From Symbiodinium microadriaticum (lineage: Eukaryota > Sar > Dinophyceae > Suessiales > Symbiodiniaceae): 64,000 bases of DNA. A program made the position numbers and the translations under genes. Of this stretch, positions 10,185 to 21,099 are shown in pieces. The stretch is from NCBI GenBank assembly GCA_001939145.1, contig LSRX01000577.1:1-64000 (forward strand), in the 5' to 3' direction. The notes under the pieces were generated by a model, which was not told the DNA's origin, searched no databases, and saw only the letters and a list, made by a program, of their open reading frames with translations. Numbering within the stretch: the first letter of the stretch is position 1; each line of letters begins with the position of its first letter.

Positions 10185-10338
10185 GCTGGCAAAGTGCTAT
10201 GCCATAGCTTCTTCGGACTATGGCATAGCCTTTGGTGTGGCTGTATGTTTCTCCTCTTTTGGAAGCTGCGATGCAGCCGCCGGTACACACTACTTCGCAG
10301 GACGTTTGAGGTGGCAAAAAGAGAGACCGCATCTGCTT
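10185..10338 (+). repeat. Split direct repeat B2 (right end of element)
   Basis: 154-bp copy of B1 including the 12-bp hairpin stem at 10196-10207 and 10218-10229. It ends GCATCTGCTT, then G at 10339 and the satellite unit resumes (GTAAGGGTTGCG). A 24-base spacer separates it from A2. Confidence 0.92.
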
Positions 10339-11620
10339 GGTAAGGGTTGCGCGGGACACTGAAAAGTTGGAAAAAATGTGCAATTTTACCTCGCGTTCCT
10401 GCGTTTGACCACGCGAATCACTGGGAAAGGTTGCGTGTCCGCCAAAATGTCGCCAAAATGTGCAACTTTACCTCGCGTTTTTGCATTCGACCACGCCAAT
10501 CCCTGGGAAGGGTTGCTCGTGTCCGCCAAAATGTCGGCCAAATGTGCAACTTTACCTCGCGTTTATTGCATTCGACCACGCCAATCCCTGGTTGCTCGTG
10601 TCCGCCAAAATGTCGGCCAAATGTGCAACTTTACCTCGCGTTTATTGCATTCGACCACGCCAATCCCTGGTTGCTCGTGTCCGCCAAAATGTCGGCCAAA
10701 TGTGCAACTTTACCTCGCGTTTATTGCATTCGACCACGCCAATCCCTGGTTGCTCGTGTCCGCCAAAATGTCGGCCAAATGTGCAACTTTACCTCGCGTT
10801 TATTGCATTCGACCACGCCAATCCCTGGTTGCTCGTGTCCGCCAAAATGTCGGCCAAATGTGCAACTTTATCTCGCGTTTTTGCATTCGACCACGCCAAT
10901 CCCTGGGAAGGGTTGCGCGTACCAGCGTTGCTGATTTTGACCACGCGAATCCCTGGGAAGGGTTGCTCGTGTCCGCCAAAATTTGTCATTTTACGACGCG
11001 TTCAGTTGCTCGACCACGCCAATCCATTGTAATTTTCGAGGCCTGGCGCCGAACGGTCGGAAAAATGTGCAACTTTACCTCGCGTTATTGCATTCGACCA
11101 CGCCAATCCCTGGGAAGGGTTGCGCGTGTCCGCCAAAGTGTCGCCAAGACGAGCAACCCTTACCAGCGTTGCTGATTTTGACCACGTGAATCCATGGGAA
11201 GGGTTGCTCGTGTCCACCAAAATGTCGCCAAAATGTGCAACTTTACCTCGCGTTATTGCATTCGACCACGCCAATCCCTGGGAAGGGTTGCGCGTGTCCG
11301 CCAAAGTGTCGCCAAGACGAGCAACCCTTACCAGCGTTGCTGATTTTGACCACGTGAATCCATGGGAAGGGTTGCTCGTGTCCACCAAAATGTCGCCAAA
11401 ATGTGCAACTTTACTTCGCGTTATTGCATTCGACCACGCCAATCCCTGGGAAGGGTTGCTCGTGTCCGCCAAAATGTCGACAAAATGTGCAACTTTATCT
11501 CGCGTTTTTGCGTTCGACCACGCCAATCCGTGGGAAGGGTTGCTCGTGTCCGCCAAAATTTGTCATTTTACGACGCGTTCGCGCGCTCGACCACGCCAAT
11601 CCATGGTAAAGGTTGCATTC
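10339..11620 (+). repeat. Satellite array, 79-bp units and a 168-bp higher-order unit
   Basis: Unit core: CTCGTGTCCGCCAAAATGTC, then GTGCAACTTTACCTCGCG, then TTCGACCACGCCAATCCCTGG. Five starts at 10517, 10596, 10675, 10754 and 10833 are spaced exactly 79 bp. Further right a composite unit of 168 bp repeats twice (11121-11288, 11289-11456). Units ending in CGACGCGTTC at about 10990 and 11573 mark variant monomers. The array is open in all three forward frames for several hundred bases, but the 79-bp period is not a multiple of three, so this is a by-product rather than coding. Confidence 0.92.
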
Positions 11621-11649
11621 CTGACGGAGGCGTCGGTGCCGGCTCCGGC

Positions 11650-11893
11650 TGGATTTAAGTTAAGAAAATTAAAAGTCGGGATTTAAGTTAAGAAGTTAAG
11701 GAAGTTAAGAAGTTAAGAAAGTCAAGTTAAGAAAGTCAAGAAAGTCAAGTTAAGAAAATGTACTATGCATTTGACACGATGCACTTCACTCGATGTACGT
11801 CACTCTGACCTACTTCACTCTATGTACTATGCACTTCACTCTGTGTACTATGCACTTGACTCGATGCACTTCACTCGATGTACTTACTCTGAA
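11650..11893. repeat. Simple repeats GTTAAGAA and CACTTCACTCTATGTACTATG
   Basis: 11650-11757 is a degenerate run of (A)GTTAAGAAAGTCA words. 11757-11893 is a run of GTACTATGCACTTCACTCT-type words resembling those at 1.86-2.09 kb. The satellite is therefore flanked on both sides by related simple repeats. Confidence 0.7.
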
Positions 11894-14009
11894 GGGCTCC
11901 GCACGGAAGAACCCTTCGCGAAGTTTTCCGGAAAAAGCAAGAGCTACATGGTGTTTATGGAGGGCAGAACTGGCATGATGCCGAGGTGGTTTCAAATTTG
12001 TCATCGTGGAGTCGCGTGCGGCCGGCCATCATGTCTGTTTACAGGTCCGTTGTTGTTCAGACCAATTTTTCCAGGGTTGTTCGACATGGTTGAGTTAGTT
12101 TCTTGATGTGTGATTTGTTGCGCGACCTTGGTTTTCGAACAACATGATGTGGCCACATGCATTTCACTGTTTTAAGACTAGGAGGCATGTTTACAGACTC
12201 ATTTACCCCGGTGCATCTGTTAGTTGTGACTGTTGATGATCTTTGATCGTGCTGCTGGAATCGAGGGAAAGCCTGGTGCAACGGTTCAAAGATGAGCGCA
12301 AATTCGTTCGTAATTGCCTTACATGATCACACACCTTCAATACGCACGTGTTTGTGCAGTTTGTGCAACAGTCATCTACGGGCAGCTTTTCATGAATGGC
12401 AAGCATTGGGATAGCTCGACCACGAAACAGGGACACAACCTAATTCGATTCGATTCCTTTTGCATTGCATTCGATTCTTTTTGCTGAAACACGAGGAGAA
12501 GAGGTGCCTGTGCTTGTCACATGATAGGTCACATGATAGTTGGAGCTTGTTGTGCTTCACAACGTGGGCAGCCATGGCTTAACTGCACCACCATACTGCG
12601 GTCGAGGTGAGGCATGACGTTGCACCGACATTCATTGCATGTTCTGAAGATCTGTTTTGTCGCATAGCAAGACTTGGCTTTGTATGGAATAGTTGTTGAA
12701 GCTTTGAACCTTGTCGACTCCGGGACAGTTGTTGAACAGCCATCAGTGGCTTCATCATCTTTTGTTTGAGGAGCCGGCCTGCAAAAGGGAGGCGCAAGCA
12801 GAATCAGGTTTGTGCAAGCAAGCCGAGCAAAAGATTTCATGCGCAAACCACTAGTCGGGACCAGTAACTCATGAACTCCAATCCCATTCTGCCACGTCAA
12901 TTTGTCAAGTTATAAGTTGGTTGCAGGCGGGTATTGCCTTGAAGCTCGAATGCAGCAGATTCATAATGCAGACTGCACTCCGGCTACGAAGACAATTTTG
13001 CAAAACAGCAGGGGGATTGTGGAACACCGGTCGATATCAAGCTGTGGAAACTTTCGAGTGCAGGCAGCACGGACGATGGCAGCCCCCTGGCCGTTGCCAC
13101 GGGCCGGTTCTTTCTTCCGACGCTGTTTTTCCGTAGGAGTCAAGTTGCAACTCCAAGATCAAAAGATGACATTGCATGTTCGCCATTGCAGGCGCAGGTC
13201 TCGCGAGGAGCGCCGTGGTGGGCGTGGAGCTCAACGGCTCTCTTTTCCTTCGTGTTGTGGATTCGATGAAACGTGCTCCGATTGATGTAGACAGATTTGT
13301 GCCTCGGGTTCACCGCATGTGGGTTCAAACAGAGTTTAAATTCCTCGCTTGGTTCGTAGTTGATCAACAAGATTGGCAGAGTTCCAGTGATCGCACTTGG
13401 CATTCATGAGTAATTGTTTCTTGTACTCCCAAGGTATCACTGCTCTCTGGTGTGAGCTGTGGTGCTGCTTTGGTGCTTCTTTGGCGATTGCTGAGTCTGT
13501 GGAGGCCAAGATCGCGATTTCTGAATAAATTAGAAGAATCATCATATCGGTGCAAGTTGTGAAATTGCAATTGAAGAAGTAAACCCTCGCTTGAGAAATG
13601 TTCCATGGGTCGTCAAGCCTCTACTTGTTGCCGCATGTTTTTGCTCATGCCTATGCTCTGATACACTACTTCAGATCTCTCATGTGCTGGTCATCCTGTC
13701 GCCAGTCTTGCTCTCAAAGGCCTCCTTGCTTCCGAGTCAAGAACATCCGTCTAAAAATTCTCTGAGGCCTCATGGGAGTATTGTTTACACAAGTCGGACA
13801 TGACGGCAGCGTTGACCCCAACGTGCTTGACGGTTGGTGTGTATGCAATGATTCGGGCCAAGCCGATTGCTGGGATCAGCGCAACAGTGCGAAAGAGATG
13901 ACGGACTGCAGCTGCGAAAGGATCCTTTCCCAGCGCCTGCTGCGGCCGGCATTGCCCAAGGCCTGGATAGTCTCCAGATTTGTATTCGGCAAGTCTTTTA
14001 GAGTTACAG
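11894..14009. other. No gene recognised
   Basis: The stretch holds only short frames in both strands without recognisable motifs. A two-strand overlap at 13750-14180 (135 codons +, 122 codons -) is open but unconvincing on either strand apart from the small segment annotated next. Confidence 0.4.
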
Positions 14010-14072
14010 ATTGGGTATGCTATCGGTCCTGTGCAACGGGTGCTGAAGCGGGCTGGGCCCGTGCTGTGTTCG
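14010..14072 (+). CDS. Possible single exon of a membrane transporter
   Basis: Between TTACAG and GTCCGC (acceptor and GT donor) there is a 21-codon open segment reading IGYAIGPVQRVLKRAGPVLC. It faintly resembles a helix of triose-phosphate/nucleotide-sugar translocators (YAxGxVxKRxxPVxxSV). No flanking exons could be joined to it, so this is a weak suggestion. Confidence 0.2.
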
Positions 14073-14835
14073 GTCCGCACGGTTATTGTATGTGGCACCG
14101 CTATTATGATACTTGGCAATTTATGCCAAACGTGTGTGTTCCAGCCACAGATCTCGCGGAAGCACGAAGCGGTGTGTGATGGGCATGTGCTTTTTTATCA
14201 CGGCAATGGCATGCCAGGGCCTAGACAGTTGCAACACCCTTTCTTCTTGCGCTGCTTTCAGGCAGCCCCCGGCACCCTGCAGGTGAGCTCAGAATTTGAT
14301 GGGCTGTGGGCCTGCCGATAGGCTGATAGGCGTTTCGCGAACTTCGTCATTTGCTAAGCTGAGCCTCACGCCTTCCAGTCCGAGGTGTCTCGTTCACCTT
14401 ACACGACTAAGTTAGCCTTTACTCAGCATTTCGTTCTGCGAGGCGGCACAACCAATTGCCGAAGGCATGGCCTGGTTTGGTTTATCAACCGTGCTGGGAC
14501 GTCGTGCTCGTCTGTCATCATGCAAAATTATTAGGGAACTGATGCCTTTAGAAACCAGGCAGCTATCTGACACATCTATGATTTACAGCTACATGTTGCG
14601 AGTTGTTGAAGGGAGGATAAAGAGTAGAGTCTAGTATAGTGAGAAGTCGCAGCATGAGTTGTATCCTTGAATGCATGCACCGCTCTAGATGGTGATGAGA
14701 GGATGCTTGAAGTTTCCCCGAGTCACATGTTAGAACCCTTCCCCATCTTGGACTGACAGCCCGCAATGGGTCACTAGCATGTACAGAGGCATGCAGCATT
14801 CATATTCTAGATGTCCAGAAGGGGACAAGAAGCCA

Positions 14836-15230
14836 CTCAGCCCAGCTCGTAGGCGACCGCCTGGGCGAACGTCTCGCAGAGCTCGTCACCTCTCTTCGGG
14901 GCCATGCTGAGGAGAACCGAGCCCGAGTTACTAACCTGCAAGTGCAGAGCTTTCTGATTTCTTGGAGGCTCCGTGCACAAGATCTTGCTTGTCAGGAGAC
15001 TCGGGAAGCCACAGCTTCGTTGCGGAAGTCGGTGGAGCAGCAGCATCTCGTCAGTTCGCGCGCTTCCGCTGTTTCCATACTACAACCGAAACTGACAGCC
15101 GCACTGCAGGGGCCTGAAGTCCGGCATCCGAGGCAGCGACTTTACCAGATGGCTGCCGCAGACTTCCAGCGGAAGCTGGACGAAGCCTGCAAGAGGCGGA
15201 GTTTGGGATGTGGCCTGGGCCTGGGTCCCG
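14836..15230 (+). CDS. Possible exon(s) of a coiled-coil protein
   Basis: From an acceptor-like ACTCAG at 14834-14839 a continuous open frame reads charged, heptad-like sequence (QLVGDRLGERLAELVTSLRG, then EENRARVTNLQ before a possible GT donor at 14942). The frame stays open through EACKRRS near 15200. The composition suggests an amphipathic helix, but no family was recognised and exon limits are uncertain. Further short charged segments near 15.33, 15.9 and 16.45 kb could belong to the same gene. Confidence 0.25.
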
Positions 15231-16059
15231 GCTCCTCTTTGTTTCCTCTGCTGTGCAGGAAGGTGACCACCAGCCGCATGGAGTTGGCCTCCGAGCCGGG
15301 GGGCCCCGACGCTGCGGTGTGGTACGGCAGAGCTGGAGCGCTTGTGGGGTGCGATAGAAAAGGCTTCTTTCTGGTTCCTGAAATACTTCCGTAACTTAGC
15401 TTTGTTGCAAAGGTCATTGCAGATGCTTCGCTCGCTGGTGGCAGGTCCGAGTCCCAGATGTAACTCTCTGCTGGTCATCCTGAGATACGCGATACTTGCG
15501 CCTTTGTCGATTTGTACTGTAGTCGGGAACCATTCACTCGCGAGCCTCATGCGCTCGCACGGAACATGGCCATGTCATTCTGACCTTGCCCGTGCACCGC
15601 GGGCCCGGCTTGAACCAGACGCCTTCCGAATCCGAACGTCCGCCGATCCCTAGAGGCCGGACCGCCGGCAGCCTGGAAAACGGCGATGCCTCGAACCTCA
15701 GTTGCTGCCAAGTGCTTGGGCGTTAAGCACTCCGGGTCCCTGGATAGAGGATCAGGCAGCGAACTTCGTTTCTTTGCAGAACACCGGGAATGTAGGTTTG
15801 AGCCTGAGCCGCTTCCAGGCTCCGAAGGAGAACTGGCCGCGATGGTTCGAAAAGGTCCTGATCTCAGCTTGCCACGACCTAAACCCAGCTCCCTCTGCAA
15901 AAAACCTCTGGACCGAGGCCGACGCTGCAGTGCAAGGCTTGCTCCGAACCGCGGGCACTGCGGCGGAGGCGGGGTTCAGGGACAAATCCGAGCGTGCACG
16001 ACGGCGACAGGCAACTCCTGAGGCTCCTGGTCTGAAGGACTGTAGGATGTCGGGTCTAC

Positions 16060-16150
16060 GTTTGAGGGTTCGGGTTTTACCATCCTGTTTTCATCGCAGG
16101 GGTTTTTAGGGTTTAAGGTTTGGGCTTAGAGGTTCGGCTTCAGGGTTTGA
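16060..16150 (+). repeat. Degenerate TTTAGGG-like stretch
   Basis: A run of GGGTTT, TTTAGGGTTTAAGG and GGGTTTGAGG words typical of decayed interstitial telomere-type sequence. Similar stretches occur at 24.05-24.33, 33.45-33.52 and 59.73 kb. Confidence 0.55.
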
Positions 16151-19100
16151 GGTTTGGGGGGTTCAGCTGATTCTTTTTTCACACTTCGAAGGCCGCCGCA
16201 AGTATCTCAAACAGGGTGTCTTCAAAGCTATCATCCCAAATCAATATCGATGTCTGAAGCCTGGAAAGTGCGCTTGGACGTGTTCGCTATGCGGGTGCAC
16301 CCAGCTGGAGGCTCGACGCTGCATCCAGACATTGTCCATGATCTTGCAGAACCTGGCGGGGGCTCCCGGAGTGTGGAGCCATTAGCAGAGTTTTGTTGCC
16401 ACCAGTAAGGTGGCGAACCCCGGACAGGAACGCTACCGCGAGGCGCCTCAAGAACCAATTCCGAGAGGGAAGGGATCTTTGGAAAGCTGCAAATCCGAAA
16501 TGCCCACTGGCAATTTCCTCCTTCCTTGCTCCTTGCCAGGGCTGCGGTTTCTGGGGCGCAGAACCAACTTGCTCAGCCTTGGAACTAATCCAGGGAGGTA
16601 TCCTGAAATCGCATGCTTCTTTGCAAGGGTAGGGGCTGGCGTGAAAGCTCACTTGCGGTGTTTTTTTTGTGTGCCCTTCCTGGCAAGCTATGCCAGACAC
16701 CACAGTCTTGGGAGATTCAGATGCTCCCATTCCCGTGTGCGTGTGCCGAGTCAACCTTTTGGCAGGTGAACTTGTCCAGCGCAAGGTTCAAGGAGCTGAT
16801 CGGTTCAGTTTTTGGTCCAAGCGCCAGAAGCCTCCTGTTGGCTAGCCCCCTGTTGAGAGGAGACCTTCAGCGACAGCAGCGCAGCTGTCGAGCTCCTGAA
16901 GGCCTCTGAGCTTTTGGAGTTTTCCTTTTTCGCTCTTTTTGGGGGGTCCTTTCCGCCCGCGCTCCTTTGTTTGTGGCTCAGAGGTGGCCGGCTTCGAGGA
17001 CTCCGAGGCTGGGCTCCGGGGCCCCGCCGAGCGCTTGGCCGAGGCAGGGCAATTTTTTGGGCCCCAGAAACGGCGCCTCAAAAGGGTTTTTGGAGAGTGG
17101 ACCGCTTTGGGATGCTTTGGGGTACTTGGGACAGAGTGATCAGGTTGGGGACTCGAGCTTGGGGCCCTCTAGGGTTTAGCTTCCTAGAGTGATCGGGACC
17201 TTTCCGACGCCACCTATATATTTATGGTGCAGGGATCTAAGTGGGTTAGAGCCAGAGCTAGGAGCCTGGCCACAGACTCTTCCCAGGCGGAGCGCTTGCG
17301 TGACATCTTGCAGGACGGGCGATACCGGCTCTTGTGCTTCAGGATGTTCGCTATCTGAGAAGACCGCAGCCGCAGCGCAGAGTTGAAAATGCCAGGTGTC
17401 ATCTGTCGGACATTCTGGGAGTAATTGTGGGTTGCATGTTGACGGGCGAAGGCAAGGCTCACGTCGTGTGCTCTGCTGCTCGCGCGTGGACCGGGAGTGT
17501 GTCCCATATCTGCCTGCTGGGGTGTCTACATTTTGACGATACAATGGCTCTGCGCGCAGAATGTCGTAGTCCTGCATGTCCTCAAATCTTACTTGCACCA
17601 TGACAGCATTTGAAATTAAAGAAGCCACAAAACCGGGAGACATCTGCGGGCTAGAGTCCCAATAACAGCTGTAATTTTGTCGCTAACGCGAGGCCGCCTC
17701 GGCACCACCTCTCCCCCCACCCGCCCCNNNNNNNNNNNNNNNNNNNNNNNNNNNNNNNNNNNNNNNNNNNNNNCCCAAAAACAAGCAGCGAAATCGGAGC
17801 CGACTAGGGGGTGGGTTAATACTCTACTATAACCACCCAAACTCCCCGAACCCCCTGATCTAAACGCCTGGGGCCACCGCCTCGGCGGATCTTCGGGCGA
17901 CTGAATGCGAACAGAACCCGTTGTCTTGTGCAATGTTTCAGTACTCGCCACACGAATACCGAGATGCAAAAACAAGCACAGTGAGTCAGCCACCAACAAG
18001 AAGATCGTAGCATGATAGGGGTAACATGGTCGTAAACAGAAGCACAACGGTTATCAATGATGCGACGAGAGCTGTGGAGAAGGGTGGATGACTGATGGTG
18101 CTGTAGTATTTCTTTCGGCAACGGCCGTCGGATGAGGGTCGGTCCAGCCTGAAGGGTTAGAAATAACGCAAGATTCGGAGTGTTCCGAGTAAGTAGAACG
18201 GCTTGCCTCAAGCCTCGCTGTTGGTGTGGCTGGTGAGATCTACTTACCAGCCGAACAGGCATCTGTCAGCCACCGTTCTCAATATTGTCTCATCCAAACT
18301 GCTCGCCTAGCTGTTCTGCGCGGCAGGACGTCTTGCGAGACTGCGATCACAGGCCACTGAGACTCCATTTCTTCTGCTGTATCTGGCAAATGTCCTCGAT
18401 CAGATTGCGTTGGAGATGTGAGTTGGGAGGTGAGGGTTTTCTCGGTCTGCTTGAAGCTAGACACGCCTTTCCGTGTGCACCTGCACCAGTACTGTAGCCC
18501 CGCACTTCGCAAATCATCAGTTACCGAGGTGGCAGCGTTCGATTGAGACGGAGGCAGCATATCGTTGTGCACGGCTTTGCCTTTCCTGGGTGCAGTGCAT
18601 GATGGTAGGCATGTGGTGCTGTCGAGCTGAAGGAACTATAGCGAAGTGCCGAGACATGTGGGAAACCCGCCAGTGCCGGAATACGAGAATCTAAACATCA
18701 AACAAAACACTTGGGGGGGGGGGGGGTTGCCAGAATTGTTGACAAACGCCTGCCGACGCCCGTCTGCAGGCCCAGATTTCCGGCAAATCGGCTTTGCCAA
18801 GCCTCGAGTCGGGCCAGCTACCAAGCTTTCCTGGCAAGTTGTGATAGCATGGGAGTCCCGAGAAGTACCGCTTCGAAGAAATCCTTGAGGCGGCGAGTCG
18901 CCGTCGCCCGCCGAGGCCTCCTGACACTTTGTGAGATCACGGGGAGAGGGCGAATCGAGTCCCGTTCCTTGTTTTTTTGGGGGGGACTCTCTCCCACCCT
19001 CCCCCGCAAGAAGGGCTCAGATTCCTACCGAGCTTGGAAAGAGCTGAAGGCCGCGCCGGCGGCACCCTGGGCCTCGCAGACGGTGCAGCAGCTCCTGCGC

Positions 19101-20290
19101 AGCGCCGCCACATCTGCAGGCCAAGAGCGAGAGCCGAAGAGCCGAAGAGAGCCGGAGGTGCACCCGACACGTTTTTGCCTCTCAGTTGGGTCAGGACCGT
19201 CGGGGCGATGAGGCAAAAGCTCGAATCGAGTGTCTTCGATGCAGCGATCCGAGGTGCAGAACTGCCACAGTCTTGTGGTTTTACAACACAGTGGGCCAGC
19301 GCTTTTGAGCTGTTCTAGGTCGCAAGAGCTTCTGTCAAGTCCCCACGGCTACCGCTGCCCAGGGCCCAGCCCAAGTTCCCAAACCGCGAGCGTGAGCAAA
19401 GCAGGCCGGGAGCGCCCTTCGGTGTTTTGCTTAGTTCAACAAGTGCAAAGGCCAAAGCAGTCTCCCGGGTCCATGTTGAGAAGCAAGATGAAGCAAGCGT
19501 CACATCCTGCTGACATGGGTGCCGATTCTCAGGATCCCACCTGCTGAACCTGTCGAGATGCATTGCTGGAGAAAGCGTGCAAAATGTCGTGACTCCGGGA
19601 ACCTGCGCAGGCCCGACACAGCTTTTGCAGTGATTGCTCATGCCTTCAGATTGTGTTTCTGGGAGTCGCAAGCGACGACCCTAAGATCTGTCCCCAGCCC
19701 GACTACCCGCTGCCATTTGCGGCCATCTGCACCCGACCAGCTGTTCAAACAATGCAATGAATGTTCAGCGTCTTTTGCAGAGTGCAAGGGAGCCACTGCA
19801 AGCTTGTGGCAGCTTGTGTAATCAGCCAAGACAAGAGACAAAAGATGCATGCAGTTACAGTTTGGTAAGCCACTTGCAGTTGACCTCCACTCACGTTGGA
19901 AGTGCGCCCAAGCTGGAGTGGGCCGGGCATTCCATGAGGTTCCCCAGCTGCTTTGCACCCGTGTTGCCTGCCAAGCCTGCTACAGTGGAGCAGTGGAGAA
20001 CGTCCTTTTCGTATTTGTGACCCAAAATGAGTTGTTCTGCTCCGAGCTGCAGCTTGCGTTGCGTCTCCGTCAGGGATGGGGCGTTCCAGGCCGGCCCCGA
20101 CCACTCTGGGCGCCCTTGCCAGGAAGACACGGCATTCAGTCTGATTCAGCCCAGTTACCCCAGGAGCCGCCAAGACCAGCCTAAAGGCCTGGAAATACGC
20201 AAGCAACCTGGCGCAGGTCGCAGCGACGTGATCGAAGCAGGCCTTTTGGTTGGTTCTTCGGAATTGCCTTATTATTTGTTTGCTGCCTTT
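16151..20290. other. No gene recognised; includes an assembly gap
   Basis: Many short open frames but no assignable exon. The gap at 17728-17773 interrupts the stretch and a poly-G run occurs at about 18714-18725. Some charged fragments (for example around 17.25 and 19.05 kb) could be exons but lack supporting splice-phase continuity. Confidence 0.4.
17728..17773. other. Assembly gap (46 N)
   Basis: A run of 46 undetermined bases flanked by C-rich sequence (CCACCCGCCCC before, CCCAAAAACAAG after). Confidence 1.
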
Positions 20291-20294
20291 ACTT

Positions 20295-20328
<34 letters not shown>

Positions 20329-20415
20329 CATACATATATATATATATAATATGCATATATACATATATACATGTTTTAAATATATACATATATACATATA
20401 TACATATATGCGTTG
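20291..20415. repeat. (TA)n / TATACA-rich microsatellite
   Basis: An uninterrupted alternating TA tract followed by ATACATATATAC-type repeats. Open frames reading alternating Ile/Tyr here are artefacts. Confidence 0.95.
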
Positions 20416-20880
20416 CTCCCAAAATACGTTTGAAAACGATGCGCGCCGAAGGGAGGCTGCCCGAAGGCTCCACGCACGTAGCCACGTGCGATCTTGTGCA
20501 TGCAGAAGTAGAGCTGTGGAGGCTCAACATGGCAAGACTTCCAAAGCCCTGGCAGAAACAGTTGTATGTTTTGATTTGTCATTTCGATCCTCGACACACT
20601 CCGGTGTCTTGGTCCGGTGAGGATTGTTTTATGTGCTGGACAGATCGATATTGCAAGCTCATAGCTGCAGTTTTTTTTTTTCAAAAAAATGCAAACTACT
20701 CTTTGCGACCGTGCTGAAGGCGTCGTCGGAGGGAGGAGCCGTGCACGGGGCTGTGAATTTTGCCGCCTTTCATGGTAGGATTAGCTTGGCGTTGGCGTTG
20801 CTGTTCAAGATGGCCAGTGTCTTGTCATGCATCTTGCCACCGTCATTTCGTCACTGATTGACTTCGCCTAGCAGGCCAAT

Positions 20881-20890
20881 GTTGTCGTCG

Positions 20891-20922
<32 letters not shown>

Positions 20923-20965
20923 GGTTGCTGCGGTTCTTGTCGTTCTTGTCGTTGTTGTGGTCAGA
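20881..20965. repeat. (GTT)n/(GGT)n microsatellite
   Basis: Trinucleotide repeats of GTT passing into GGT and back to CGTTCTTGT, upstream of the RS-rich gene. Confidence 0.9.
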
Positions 20966-21099
20966 CGGTCACTGTCCTCATCAGGTCATAAGGGTTCTGG
21001 TGTTTGCGTTCTCGTCTTGATCTGTACTGTTTCGTTCAGGTTGTTGCATCGTTGAGCCATCGCCTCTGATGCCAGATCTACTACTGCTGGTGCTGGTGC

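Larger units (their letters stand above)
2190..10339 (+). mobile_element. Complete DIRS-order (Ngaro/PAT-like) tyrosine-recombinase retrotransposon
   Basis: An ~8.15-kb element with split direct repeats in the order A1 (2190-2235), ORFs, B1 (9961-10114), A2 (10115-10160), B2 (10185-10338). That order is the hallmark of Ngaro/PAT/Kangaroo-type elements, which integrate a circular intermediate with a tyrosine recombinase. Coding order is a viroplasmin-like ORF1, a gag-like ORF2, and pol with reverse transcriptase, RNase H split by a methyltransferase-like domain, and tyrosine recombinase. It sits inside a satellite unit with no target-site duplication. Both flanking junctions and the internal B1/A2 junction share a single G, as expected when a circle opens at the B-A joint. 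A1/A2 appear identical over 46 bp and B1/B2 over 154 bp, suggesting a fairly recent insertion. Disrupting features are limited to two frame changes that may be recoding sites. Elements of this general kind are abundant in dinoflagellates; the subfamily cannot be named without a search. Confidence 0.9.

Noticed and set aside
10347-11556. Four long overlapping open frames across the satellite
   Set aside because: They are open because the repeat unit lacks stops in several frames. The 79-bp period is not a multiple of three, so each repeat is read in a different frame.
10339-11620. CRISPR-like array
   Set aside because: Units are directly adjacent long satellite monomers with no unique spacers, in a eukaryotic genome.
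20030-20530. Ile/Tyr-repeat proteins on both strands
   Set aside because: Translation of the TA/TATACA microsatellite.
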